A stretch of 64,000 nt of DNA from Pelobates cultripes (lineage: Eukaryota > Chordata > Amphibia > Anura > Pelobatidae), in assembly GCA_933207985.1 (NCBI GenBank), contig OW240913.1, forward strand, positions 278,681,232 through 278,745,231, given 5' to 3'. Positions 8,972 through 20,829 of this stretch are shown here, piece after piece (position 1 is the stretch's first letter; each line of letters starts with the position of its first letter). The position numbers and the translations under genes are program-made. The notes below the pieces were generated by a model. It was not told where the DNA came from. It ran no database searches and saw only the letters and a program-made list of their open reading frames with translations.

Positions 8972-10262
8972 TTTCTGTACTTACCCGGTCGCCGGCGGTC
9001 CCACGCCGGCGATCGCGGTGGGGGGGACTCCCAGGGAGCCCCCCGCGGCACGACCGTCCTCCAGGAAGCCCCCCGGCCGTGTGAGAGTGGGGTCCTAGCG
9101 AGGACCCCACAATCACATGGCCGGGTATAGCTGGCTTCTGTATTGCCAGCAGGGGGGCTGCCTGTAATTACAGGGGGTCCCCCTGCTGGCTGAAAATAAA
9201 AGTAAAATAAGTTAAAAGTGTAAAAAAATAAAATTATATATACTTAGATCATATATATATATATATATATATATGATCAAAGTATATATATACACATATA
9301 CATACACACATGTACACCGTCTAGGTGTATTTTACTATTAATATATATATAATTATATATATATATTAATATCAAATTACACGTACACTGATACTGATTA
9401 AATATATATATAATTATTGTTATATATATATTTATATATATTATAAAAAAAATTAAAATGTAAATACGTTAAAAAATAAAATTACAAAAATAATTAAAAA
9501 TAAATAATTAAAAAATATATAGATGTGTGTTATTTCGTTCTAACTGTATTGTGAAATTTATATATATATATATATATCAAAATACACATAGAACGAAATA
9601 ATATATATATTTATACACATAAATATATACGTATATATCACTATATATATACCTATATATAAATAAAAATATTTTAAAAAAATTATATAGATATATACAT
9701 ATATATACACATACGTATATATATACATATATTGATTCTACATATATATTTATGTAATATTTTACATAATTAGGTATCTTAATTAATTACAATTAGCAGG
9801 ACCTGCATGACAACCCATGCCGAAAGTAAAGGGAATTTAATTTGCTAGCACTATATTTAACCCTATAACTTTCCGAGACACATTAAAACCTGTACATGGG
9901 GGGCACTGTTCTACTCGGGAGACTTCGCTGAACACAAATATTAGTGTTTCAAAACAGTAAAATGTATTACAACGATGATATCGCCAGTAAAAGTGACGTT
10001 TTTTGCATTTTTCACGCACAAACAGCAATAAACGGACAATATTATTGCTATGATACTTTTTACTGTTTTGAAACACAAATATTTGTGTTCAGTGAAGTCT
10101 CCCGAGTACAACAGTACCCCTCATGTACAGGTTTTATAGTGTTTTCAAAAGTTACAGCTTTTTTTCACATTAAAATTCGCCAGATTGGTTACGTTGCCTT
10201 TGAGACCCTATGGTAGCCCAAGAATGAAAATTACCCCTATGATGGCATACCATTTGCAATAG

Positions 10263-10461
10263 TAGACAACCCAAGGTATTGCAAACGGGGTATGTCCAGT
10301 CTTTTTTAGTAGCCACTTAGTCACAAACACTGGCCAAAATTGGCGTTTTTGCATTTTTCACACACAAACAAATACTAACGCTAACTTTGGCCAGTGTTTG
10401 TGACCAAATGGCTACTAAAAAGACTGGACATACCCCATTTGCAATACCTTGGGTTGTCTAC
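10263..10461. repeat. Long inverted repeat inside TTAA element
   Basis: GTAGACAACCCAAGGTATTG on the left pairs with CAATACCTTGGGTTGTCTAC on the right, and pairing continues inward over about 74 bases to TTGGCCAGTGTTTGTGAC. Related hairpins are found at about 16013-16212 and 18054-18259 in other copies. Confidence 0.8.
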
Positions 10462-10970
10462 TATTGCAAATGGTATGCCATTATGGGTGTAAATTTCATT
10501 CCTGGCTACTATAAAGTCCCAAAGGCAACGTAACCAATCTGGCGAATTTCAATTTCAAATGTAACGTGCTATATTTGACCCTGTAACTTCCCAAAACGCC
10601 ATAAAACCTGTACATAGGGGGTACTGTTTTACACGCGAGACTTTGCTGAATACAAATATGTGTATTTTATTGCAGTAAAAGCAAACAGTATTATGACACT
10701 GACCGTTAAAATGTCATGTAGAACTAAAAAAATCCAAAAAAATCGTATTTTCTCCCATTTTTTTCATATTAAATTATGTTTCATAGCTAAATATTTGATA
10801 TTAAATGAAAGCCCTGTTTCCTGAATAAAATGATATATAATAAGGGTGAGTGCATTTACTATGAAAGAGGTGAATTACGGTTGGACAGACATGTAGCGCA
10901 AATGCCAGGTTTTGTTTACATTTTGTTTTGTTCACAACGTGTACATTTGGCTCCGTCCTTAAGGGGTTAA

Positions 10971-12017
10971 AACATACATTTATAAAAACATTAGCAGGTG
11001 TACAAAAGGCCTTGTCTATGACATCACTTGCTGCTCCAGCCTGGCACAGGTCAGAGTATTTTGGCGGTTGCCATCTTCAAACGGTCATATTTTAAAAGCT
11101 ATACATCCTAGAGCGAAGAGCTTTATATTGTGAGAATCACAATACCCAGACCTACATTTGCATAGTATGTCTCTGAAGTATTAAAAATGAAGGCACAGTC
11201 GCAGTTTAGAAATTGCCCTTCAAGTTTGAGCTGGCTAGTATGGAGTTTCAATGAGTGTAAATGGATGGCGTGAGTTGCAAACAAATGGTCATATTGTGAA
11301 AACTATCAGGACTATGGCTTAGCCGCGGACATGTTTAGTGGCAGCAGGGATAGCTGAACGTTTTGATATAAGATTTGTGTAGGTGGGCTTGAAAATGAGG
11401 GAGTGGTGGCAGTTTAGAAATCATGTCCTGATTTTTCAGCTTTTGCCAGCTCCCACTCTAGTTTTGAACATTTTGCCATTCATTCCCATGGGACCAATTT
11501 CGCCAAGAATGATGATATTCCGTGAACCATTCGGCGAAACGTTCCACAAAGTAATAGCAATCCAATCGGGAACAATCCGCACGCTTCCGTATATTACTGT
11601 CTATGTAGTGTAAAAACTGTGGGAGGAGTTTGGGTGGTAAATTTGGCTATAATAAGAATAAGAACTAGAAAAGCTACCATTTCTGGGGAAATTGTGTGAA
11701 GTGTTCTTGCCTCCACCAGTAGTCTACAACTGGAGTGAGCGGAGTAACTGGGTGGAGTGGCTTGAATAACTGTTGTGTGGTTGGAGTGGCTGGAGTAACT
11801 GTGGAAAGGTTGGACTGGGCAGAGTAACTTTATGGAGTGGGCAGAGTAACTGTGTGAAGTGAGTAAAGATAGTAAACATTACACTAACCAATTGATTGAT
11901 CAAATGTAAAAAGTGCACATGGCAAGCTTGATAGAGTGAGAAATGCATTTAAACGTTTATTTATTTATATAGCAAATTTAATTGCAACGTTGTTGCCCAA
12001 AGTGCTTCACAGTTACA
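10971..12017. repeat. Unclassified repeat, copy C, with minisatellite
   Basis: This is the same family as copies A and B. Near its end the unit holds several degenerate repeats of TGGAGTGGGCAGAGTAACTG type (about 11729-11860), expanded relative to the single occurrence in copies A and B. It ends at TTAA 12018-12021, inside a palindrome. Confidence 0.7.
11729..11860 (+). repeat. Short minisatellite (GGAGTGG..GAGTAACTG units)
   Basis: About five degenerate units containing GGAGT(G)G and AGTAACT follow each other with spacing of roughly 20-35 bases. They appear expanded from one copy present at the same place in repeat copies A and B. Confidence 0.55.
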
Positions 12018-12202
12018 TTAACTCCTTGATGACCGATGACAGTTCAGGACCGTCATCGGTCCTCAAGGGGATGTTTTTCCAATGAGGTCCTGAACTGTCA
12101 TCGGTCGTCAAGGAGTTAATGTAACTGTGAAGCACTTTGGGCAACAACGTTGCAATTAAATTTGCTATATAAATAAATAAAAGTTTAAATGCATTTCTCA
12201 CT
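11935..12202. repeat. 268 bp near-perfect palindrome with a 94 bp TTAA element at its centre
   Basis: Outer arms 11935-12021 and 12116-12202 are inverted copies of the end of the ~0.8 kb repeat (AATTGCAACGTTGTTGCCCA and its reverse complement). The centre 12022-12115 is a small element flanked by TTAA on both sides. Its inverted ends are ACTCCTTGA(T/C)GACCGATGAC, extending about 30 bases. Confidence 0.85.
12022..12115. mobile_element. 94 bp TTAA-flanked miniature element
   Basis: TTAA at 12018-12021 and 12116-12119 borders a short sequence. It has ~30 bp terminal inverted repeats and a small unpaired centre around GGGGATGTTTTTCC. Noncoding. Confidence 0.65.
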
Positions 12203-12300
12203 GAACCTGCTGACAGGCAGTCTCCCTGCAAGTGAAAAATCATAAAATAAAGTTAAAAAAACAAAATCAATTTGTGTAAAAAAAAAATATGTGTATAGGG
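12203..12300. other. AT-rich spacer, nothing recognised
   Basis: A short stretch between the palindrome and the next poly(A)-type element. No gene or repeat boundary could be assigned beyond A-rich tracts. Confidence 0.4.
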
Positions 12301-13998
12301 GGCCGGGACCTGACCACCGACGGGATCAGACGTGCTCTGTCTGAGCTCCCACTTCGGGGCCTGAAAATCGGAGCCAACTAGGAGCCAAAAGCAATCATAG
12401 TCCCTTACTGGTGCCCACGGCAACCTTCATCTGCTGGGGCACACAGGGATATCTCTCATGACCCCGACTGGCATCCAAAGTAACCCGACGTGGCACGAAG
12501 CTCGTTGGAGCTTGAGCCAGGAAGGGACGGCCGCTCTCCCGGGTCTCCAGCCGGCGTTTCGCTTACCTCCCTCCCCCCTCTGGACCGGGGGGGTTATCCC
12601 GGTCTCCACGGGCTGCTACTGTCACACTAATTTGGGCCCAAACATCTGCCCTGCTGCAGAAGGCTTAACGGGCAGGGCCCCTCAAGATGGCCGCCGCATG
12701 TCAGCCATGTGCGCGACCCGCAAGCACGAACAAGCTGACCACGGGAGAGCCCATCCAACACCAACCGACCATCATGACAGCTTGCCCCAGGACATGGCTG
12801 GCTGAAAACAATGCGCAGACTCAGGTGCAAACAACTAACAACAAGCAGAGCAAAATGGGGCACAAAAAGGGTGAAACCCCACTGGACTATCTTTCTAACG
12901 CAGACTCACTGCTGCACATGGGAGGCCTGCTCAGGCTGCATTACACCCGAAAGAGGTACCTGGTACAAAAGCTACAGACAAGAAGACGCCACCGCCATAG
13001 TCTGAACCAACACACCTGGACACCCTACTACCACCCATCAAAGGGGACCCATACCTCTTTTGTGAGGGCACATCACTCCACACTCCGGGAACGGGACTTC
13101 TTTATTACCCGAAGACACCGGGACGAGCCACCGGAACACTGCACCCTGCGGACACTTCATCGTTCAAACCAGCCTCCAAGCCGGGGTATCAGATGAGCGG
13201 GTACCGGCAACTGAGCACAAGCTGATGGACTACCCCACTAAGACCCCACTTACCTGCCTACATACACAGAATCACCGAAGCACCACAACACAGAACAGAC
13301 ACACACTAAGCACACACAGGCACCCACACGATGGCACACATACCTGTGCCGAACTAATCGCACCTCACTGAACGACACCCAGGGAACACCCCTGCCAACA
13401 GGTACTGTGACTCCACACACTGCACGAGCTGATACCCGTGGCCCTTTAACTCCCTAGAACAGACACTCGCCAAAACGCAGTGATCCAACACTTACACAAA
13501 GGGGCACTATAGCCCAGCATACGCAAGTACCATAATGCAAGTAACACAAATAGAACTACATTTTCCTATCCGAGCTGCACGGCATAATCTAGCATAACTT
13601 GAAATGTAAACTTGCAGTCTAGCCTGTTATATGTTATGATTATTTAGACCAGATGTCACTATATAAAATACATGTCCCTCTCTTAAGCATAGATAAGCAT
13701 AACCAAACCAATATCGAGAAACTGAAACGATGACACTCAACATGAACACTAATCTTAAACTACTGAACTAAACGTGTTTATAATTTACAATTGCATTGAA
13801 CACTCAAATGTTTACGCTAATCGAGCACCTAAACTATTGCAATTTTGTTATTTCTAACAAAAAAATGTGCCTGACAATCGATTACCACAACCTGTAATGC
13901 AAATGTTCACTAATGTACCCTGATGTCGCCGTTGTGGCGCACCAAGGCGTTACTTTTGTGCACACCAAAAATAAAGAATTAAATTAAAAAAAAAAAAA
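12301..13998 (+). mobile_element. Nonautonomous L1/Tx1-related retroelement with poly(A)
   Basis: The 5' end GGCCGGGACCTGACC and the segments GGCCTGAAAATCGGAGC and GGTTATCCCGGTCTCC resemble, respectively, the 5' leader of the L1 at 46936 (GGCCTGAAACCGGAGC) and the inserts at 4435 and 40621. The 3' end has AATAAAGAATTAAATT then an A run, and before it a GTTGTGGCGCACC segment reminiscent of the L1 3' UTR. No RT or endonuclease is present. The open frames 12458-12805 and 12687-13196 have no domain and look incidental. Target duplications are not clear. Confidence 0.55.
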
Positions 13999-14179
13999 AT
14001 TAAAAACAATTTCTTAAAATCCTTGCTTAAAGTACACACCCTAAAGTACTGTCTGAGTTGTCTGTTTCCAGGATTATTAACCTGTTTGATGGAAATCTTT
14101 GAAATGTAAATTAAGTTTAGAGTGTGAATAAAAGCATTACTTTTTAAACCAAAAAAAAAATAATAATAATAAAAAAAAT
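13999..14179 (+). other. 3'-UTR-like segment with poly(A) signal and A-rich tail
   Basis: GTGAATAAAAGCATTAC is followed about 20 bases later by an A-rich tract (14151-14179), the look of the 3' end of a reverse-transcribed message. No coding part is visible. It could be a fragment of a processed copy or simply the end of another retroelement. Confidence 0.3.
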
Positions 14180-14918
14180 ATGTGCATTGTGATAAAGTGA
14201 AGGCAGATAGGCCTATAACATTTAACCCCAGGGGGAGTATGTGTAGTATGTGTTGTAGGCAACATAAACCACCGTTTAGTTATGGGCCCCTGGGGTGGAG
14301 CATTTGGAGAGCAGGGTGGGCCAATGCTCCACTCCTCATTTTATACACAACTGGGAGAAATCAGGTCCAGGCAAGAGTTTTTTGGAACTGTCTCCAACCC
14401 ACTGCTCAGCTGCAGATAATCAGCTGTAGCAGTGGGAATAAACCCCTCCCTGCTATGCAGGTAAAGGGGGATTGCTGGCTTCCTCCCTGGAAGCAGGTTG
14501 GAGAGAGGCTGTTCTCTCCAGTGAGAGAGTCAAGGAGACTGAGCACTGGGAGTGCAGAAGGAAAGCTTGGAGCACTGGGAGTGCGGAAAAGAGAGAGAAT
14601 TCTGTTTATTTCTAGAAGGAATGGAAGCCACATGCTAACCGAGTGTGGAGTGCTGAGAGCTGACAAAGGCACTAGGTTGGTGAACCCAAATATTATTTTG
14701 TTCTAGTTTAAACCCTGAGAGAGAGGGAGTCTGATGTTAGTTAGTGCTCAGACGAGCTAGGCTTTTGTTTATAGGGATTTGTGTTATTGTTGGTTTTTTT
14801 TATTTGCTGCTGTAGCTGTGTGGATTTACAAATAAAACTGCCTGGATTACATGAAAACCAAAGGACTGTGACTGTTGTTTACCCTAGAGGACCGTGCTAC
14901 CTGCAGACAAGGATCACA
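14180..14918 (+). mobile_element. Probable solo LTR (about 740 bp)
   Basis: It begins TGTGCATTGTG and ends AGGATCACA (TG...CA). It is noncoding and moderately GC-rich in the middle, with AATAAAACTGCCTGG at about 14831 as a possible polyadenylation signal about 80 bases before the end. Such layout suits a retroviral or Gypsy-type solo LTR. No short target duplication is evident, so the ends are uncertain. The open frame 14182-14706 inside it has no recognisable domain. Confidence 0.45.
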
Positions 14919-14929
14919 GTATGTATATA

Positions 14930-14938
14930 ATAAAAAAA

Positions 14939-14974
<36 letters not shown>

Positions 14975-15095
14975 GTGTGTGTATTATATCTATATATAAT
15001 ATGTATATATATCTTATATAATGTCACACTAAGTGTATTTTTATATTTATATATACATATATTAATATAAAAATACACATTATAATTAAATTACC

Positions 15096-15134
<39 letters not shown>

Positions 15135-15162
15135 ATAAATATATATATATATATATATATAT

Positions 15163-15226
<64 letters not shown>

Positions 15227-15240
15227 AATATAAATAAGTA
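14930..15240. repeat. (TA)n/(TG)n microsatellite cluster
   Basis: Long TA runs alternate with two TG runs (about 15101-15115 and 15166-15185). This belongs to or lies beside the AT-rich middle of TTAA element copy 3. Confidence 0.8.
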
Positions 15241-16295
15241 TATAAAATAAATAAAAAAAAGTAAAAATAATTTTTAATAATTTAAAAAAAAATGTATTCT
15301 AATGGTATTTTGATATTAATATATATATATTTATATCAAAATACACTTAGAATGAAATGATATATATATATATCAAAGTATAAATAAAAATAATACAAAA
15401 TATACATAATTACATAAATCATTTCATAAATATACACATAGACTTCAAATATATAAATATGTATATATATATTTAAATTCTACATGCATATTTATGTAAT
15501 ATTTTTACATAATTAAGTAATTTTATTGATTGCAATTTGAAGGACATGCCTGAGAACCCAGGCCAAAAGTCCAGAGAATTTAATTTGCTAGCACTGTGTT
15601 TAACCCTGTAACTTTCTATGACACCCTAAAACCTGTACATGGGGGGTACTGTTTTACTCGGGAGACTTCGCTGAATACAAATATTAGTCTTTCAAAACAG
15701 TAAAACATATCACAGCGATGATATGGTCAGTGAAAGGGAAGTTTTTTACATTTTTCACACACAAACGGCACTTTCACTGATGATATTATTGCTGTGATAG
15801 GTTTTACTGTTCTGAAACACTATTATTTGTGTTCAGCGAAGACTCATGAGTATAACAGTACTCCACATGTAGAGGTTTTATAGTGTTTTTGAAAGTTACA
15901 GGGTGAAATATAAGGCTTGATTTTACTTTTTATTTTTCATTGAAATTTGTCGGATTGGTAATGTAGCCCAGGAATGAGAATTACCCCCATGATGGCTTAC
16001 CTTTTGCAAAAGAAGACAACCCAAGGTATTGCAAATGGGGTATGTTCAGCCTTTTTTAGTAGCCACTTAGTCACAAACACTGGCCAAACGTAGCGTTTTT
16101 TGCATTTTTAACACACAAACAAATATAAATGCTAACTTTGGCCAGTGTTTGTGACTAAGTGGCTAGTAAAAAAGACTGGACATACCCCATATTGAATTCC
16201 CTGGGTTGTCTACTTTAAAAAAATATGTACATGTGGGGTGTGATTCAGGGATTTATGACCGATTACAGTGTTACAATGTCACTATTGATAAATGT

Positions 16296-16346
<51 letters not shown>

Positions 16347-16758
16347 AAAGAGCAATCTCCTACTTGTACTTATAGCCCTATAACTTGCAAAAAAAAAGCA
16401 AAAAAGCATGTAAACACTGGGTGTTTTTAAACTCAGGACAACATTTTGAATCTATTTAGCAGTTTTTTTTCATTAGCTTTTGTAAATTAAAAGATTTCTC
16501 AAGTAAAAGTTCAAAAATATGTTTTGTTTTTTTTCAATTTTTCACCATATTTTTTAATTTTTTTTTAAAAGTAAAATATATGACATGATACAAATAATGG
16601 TATGTAAGGAAAGCCCTTCTTGGCCTGAAAAAAACAATATATAATTTGTATGGGAACCGTAAATGAGAGAGCGGAAAATTACAGCTAAACACAAACACCA
16701 CAAAAGTGTTAAATCCACTCTGGTCCTTAACGTACAACATCGCAAAACAGGCCGATCC
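15241..16758 (+). mobile_element. TTAA element copy 3, left-truncated and divergent
   Basis: It shares the right two thirds of the TTAA element: GGACATGCCTGAGAACCCA, the GGAGACTTCGCTGAATACAA hairpin and the GTTGTCTAC hairpin. The last 300 bases differ from copies 2 and 4, and the usual CCTTAAGGGG end is missing. A (TA)n run of about 46 bases sits at 16299-16344. Confidence 0.6.
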
Positions 16759-16762
16759 TTAA

Positions 16763-17125
16763 CCCCATAAGACCGCAGGGTGTTCTATGCCGTCCTTATT
16801 TAGATGGCCCTAAACACCTGCAGGACGACATTGAACGCCCTGCGATCTTTTGTACTTACCCCGTCGCCGGCGATCGCGGTATGGGGACTTACCTGGGAGC
16901 CCAGGGAGTCCCCCTCCGTCCTCTTCAGCCCCCCTGGGCCATGTGATCGCGAGGTCCTTGCGAGGACCCCGCGATCACATGGACGGCATAGCCGTCCAAG
17001 GCATTGCCAGCAGGGGGAGTGTCTGTAATGACAGGTACTCCCCCTGCTGTCTGAAAATAAAATTAAAAGATGTTAAAACAGCGTAAAATTAAATAATATA
17101 TACTTAGATCATATATATATTTATT

Positions 17126-17171
<46 letters not shown>

Positions 17172-17483
17172 TGACTACGTGTATTTTAATATTAATATAT
17201 ACATAATTATATATATTATCAAAATACACGTCCAATGATATTGATTAAATATATATATATAATTTTCATTATATATAATAAAAAATAAATATATAAATAT
17301 GTTAAAAAAATTACAAAAAAATAAATAAATAAAAAATTTATATACATGCGTAGTTTCATTCTAACTGTATTTTAAAATTAATATATATATATTGATATCA
17401 AAATACATGTAGAACGAAATAATATATATATCTATATACATAAGTATATACGTATATATGACTATATGTATATACGTATATAT

Positions 17484-17521
<38 letters not shown>

Positions 17522-18764
17522 TCTACGTATATATTATGTAATAATTTTACATAGTTAGGTCATTTTAGTAATTACAATTTGCAGGACCTGCCTGACAACC
17601 CAGGCCGAAAGTTCAGGGAATTTAATTTTCTAGCACTATATTTAACCCTGTAACGTTCCAAGACACCATAAAACCTGTACATGGGGGGTACTGTTTTACT
17701 CGGAAGACTTCGCTGAACACAAATATTAGTGTTTCAAAACAGTAAAATGTATTACAACGACGATATCGTCAGTGACATTTTTTGCATTTTTCACACACAA
17801 ATGGCACTTACACTGACGATATAATCGTTGTGATACGTTTTACTGTTTTGAAACACTAATATTTGTGTTCAGCGAAGTCTCCTGAGTATAACAGTACCCC
17901 TCATGTACAGTTTTATGGTGTTTTCAAAAGTTACAGAGTCAAATATAAGGCTTGCGTTTCAGTTTTTTCACATTAAAATTTGCCAGGTTACCTTTGAGAC
18001 CGTACGGTAGCCCAGGAATGAAAATGACCCCCATGATGGCATACCATTTGCAATAGTAGACAACCCAGGGTATTGGAAATGGGGTATGTTCAGACTTTTT
18101 TAGTAGCCACTTAGTCACAAACACTGGCCAAAATTTGCGCTCAAATTAGTTTTTTGCATTTTCAAATATTAACACTAACTTTGGCCAGTGTTTGTGACCA
18201 AGTGGCTACTAAAACAGGCTGCTCATACTCCATTTGCAATACCTTGGGTTGTCTACTTTTGCAAATGGTATGCCATCATGGGGGTAATTCTTATTCCTAA
18301 CGTAACCAATCTGGCGGATTTCAATGTGAAAAAAAATGAAATATGTAACACGGTATATTTGACACTCTAACTTCCCAAAACACCATAAAACCTGTACATA
18401 GGGGGTACTGTTTTACACGTGAGACATCGCTGAATACAAATATGTGTATGTTACTGCAGTAAAAGCAAACAGTATTTTGACATTCACAGTTAAAATGTCA
18501 CCTAGAACTAAACATTTTTTTTTAAATTCTTATTTTCTCCCATTTTTTAATATTTTTTTCATATTAAATTATGTTCTATACCTAAATATTTGATGTTAAA
18601 CGAAAGCCCTGTTTCCCCTGAATAAAATTATATATAATAAGTGTGGGTGCATTTAATATGAAAGAGGTGAATTACGGTTGGACAGACATACAGCGCAAAT
18701 GCCAGGTTTTGTTTACGTTTTTGTTTTGATCACAACTTGTACATTTGGCTGCGGCCTTAAGGGG
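16763..18764 (+). mobile_element. TTAA element copy 4, full length (2,002 bp)
   Basis: It is flanked by TTAA at 16759-16762 and 18765-18768, with the same order of hairpins as copy 2. It begins CCCCATAAGACCG and ends CCTTAAGGGG. The GC-rich 5' part holds GCGATCACATGG/CCATGTGATCGC and CCAGCAGGGGGAGT hairpins. The last 200 bases (GGTTGGACAGACATACAGCG) match copy 2 well. Noncoding. Confidence 0.7.
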
Positions 18765-18768
18765 TTAA

Positions 18769-18892
18769 AACATACATTTATAAAAACATTAGCAGGTGTA
18801 CAAAAGGCCACTTGCTGCTCCAGCCTGACACAGGTCAGAGTATTTTGGCGGTTGCCATCTTCAAACGGTCGTATCTTATAAACTATAAATCC
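18769..18892. repeat. Unclassified ~0.8 kb repeat, copy D, left part
   Basis: It starts like copies A and C just after the TTAA element. It is cut by a LINE insertion; the last 15 bases (18878-18892, ATAAACTATAAATCC) are duplicated at 21513-21527, where the repeat continues. Confidence 0.8.
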
Positions 18893-18897
18893 ATGGA

Positions 18898-20829
18898 TTG
18901 ATGCGCTCTACCACTGCCCCAATGCGAAGGTGAGAGTAAACGGAGCGCTTACCGATTCCTTTCCGATCCACAATGGGACAAGACAGGGGTGTCCACTCTC
19001 CCCCATGCTCTTTGCCCTGGCTCTCGAACCATTCCTAGAAGCGGTGCGCACTTCGGATGCAATCCCGGGCTTCAAAATGGTAATACAACACACAAAGTAG
19101 CGGCATACGCGGATGATCTTTTATTTTTTATCACTGACCCGGAGGCAACAATGCCCCACTTAGTCACTATGATCACGAACTACGGAGAGGTCTCAGGATT
19201 CAAACTGAACATGAATAAATGTGAAGTACTCAACATTACCATTCCGACAACCCAAGCAAACGCACTGAAAAACCAGTTCCCGTTGAGATGGTGCGCAAAC
19301 CACATGCAGTATCTAGGTATCGCAATAACCAGAGACCTGGGTGACATGTACCGAACGAACTTCTTACCATTGCTGCAGCGAATCCAACAGGATCTGAAAA
19401 CGTGGACATACCCACACATTTTGTGGTTCGGCCGGATCGCAATTCTCAAGATGAATATCCTACCACGGCTATTATATTTATATCAGACGATTCCGCAAGC
19501 CCTACCGACGGCATATTTCGCGTCACTCCGTTCCGCGATGGTGAAGTTCGTTTGGAGTGGGAAACAGGCAAGACTCCGACAGGATGTCCTCTGCTTACCT
19601 CGAGCATGGGGGGGACTGGCGCTCCCCGACCTCCGCAAATACCACCATGCAACAGTACTACAACGCGTACTGGAGTGGCATACTCAACCGGAGCATAAAC
19701 AATGGATCGAACTAGACAAACAACATATAGGCCCCTCCTTTCTGACATCAGTGTGGAATACGAAGAGGATGCCACGGATGATTTTGGAACCAACCTCTAC
19801 CGTTGCGCAGACACTGAAAGCGTGGGATACTATCAGAAGAGCTCCTCACGTTCAAACACCAAGCCCGATGACCCAGATACAGTACAATCCTCAGATAGGA
19901 GGAGGGCTACTGCAGGCGGCATGGTCCTTCCTAGGAGAGGGGGAATCATTCCCCATACATAAGGTGTTAACCAGTACAGACATGACCCCCCTGAGGGACC
20001 TACTGGAAGGCAACCAACCCACCAGCCTACAAACCTTCCGCTATGTGCAACTCAGATCATACTATCGGACACTTCCGGACAGGGAAAAGCTACATAGGGA
20101 CTTAACCTGGTTCGAAACGCTCTGCGACCGCAAGACTACCCTAGATAAGGCGATATCCCTATTGTATCAGCACATGCTAGTGGGGTACCTCACTAACAAC
20201 GACCAATTCCACAGGCGCTGGGAACGCATGCTGAATACATCCTTCACCACGTCCCAATGGGATAAGATCCTCATATTACACCATAAATGCTCATCGAGCT
20301 CCCAATATCAAGAAACAAGCTATAAACTCCTTTCATTCTGGTACAGAACGCCTGACAGTCTACACAGGATCTTCCCGAATATACCTGACACATGCTGGAG
20401 ATGTGGGGATGAACGGGGTACGCCACTACACATATGGTGGGAATGCTCACTCATTAAGCCATACTAGGACGAAGTTCTACAGAAAATAGGGGAAATCACA
20501 GGGACGGAAGGAAACCTCAACGCAGAGGCGGTCCTCCTGCACTCCACACCAGACCCCATAGGAGCATATAGGAAAAACATCCGTAGACACCTAATTAACG
20601 CGGCCAAGGCACTGATTCCACTATACTGGAAACAAACGAATATCCCGACGATAAGGCAATGGATGGAGCGTGTGGAAGAAATATATAGAGCGGAATCAAT
20701 GCAGGCCACACTTATAGGCCTCGAGGACAAGCATGTGGAGAGGTGGCACCCATGGCTACTCTACATAGCGGACCGAAGCACAGATAGGAATAGCCGTCCG
20801 CAGCCCAAGGGAACTCGGGATGGGGACTG
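18898..20829 (+). pseudogene. L1/Tx1 ORF2 fragment (RT C-terminal part to zinc knuckle)
   Basis: From about 18973, one frame reads [20 protein letters not shown], the RT motif before the active site, and meets a stop near 19098. The second frame (open 18989-20467) then carries AAYADDLLFF (the RT active site), the thumb, and a C-terminal region with CWRCGDERGTPLHIWWEC, the zinc-knuckle-like block of L1 ORF2. So there is a frameshift near 19085-19098. The TAG at 20465-20467 is followed by a further 120 open codons in the same frame, ending at 20829, which look like the true C-terminus. The fragment is inactive: no endonuclease and no N-terminal RT. Confidence 0.85.

Larger units (their letters stand above)
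8888..10966 (+). mobile_element. TTAA element copy 2, full length (2,079 bp), multi-hairpin
   Basis: It is flanked by TTAA at 8884-8887 and 10967-10970 and begins and ends with CCCCTTAAG-type sequence. It is noncoding. Inverted repeats seen: 8896-8920 with 8947-8971 (25/25); about 9073-9123; 9146-9191 (CCAGCAGGGGG type); about 9904-9962 with 10046-10127; and 10263-10336 with 10387-10461. The middle is (TA)-rich. TTAA duplication is typical of piggyBac and Kolobok DNA transposons, so a nonautonomous member of one of these is the best guess. Confidence 0.7.

Noticed and set aside
12458..13196. Protein-coding gene from overlapping frames
   Set aside because: Several frames are open at once in GC-rich retroelement sequence, with no motif.
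14182..14706. 174-codon gene
   Set aside because: It lies in an LTR-like sequence, has no domain and has low-complexity composition.
14940..15230. Replication origin or scaffold attachment region from extreme AT content
   Set aside because: Microsatellite composition alone cannot support a function.
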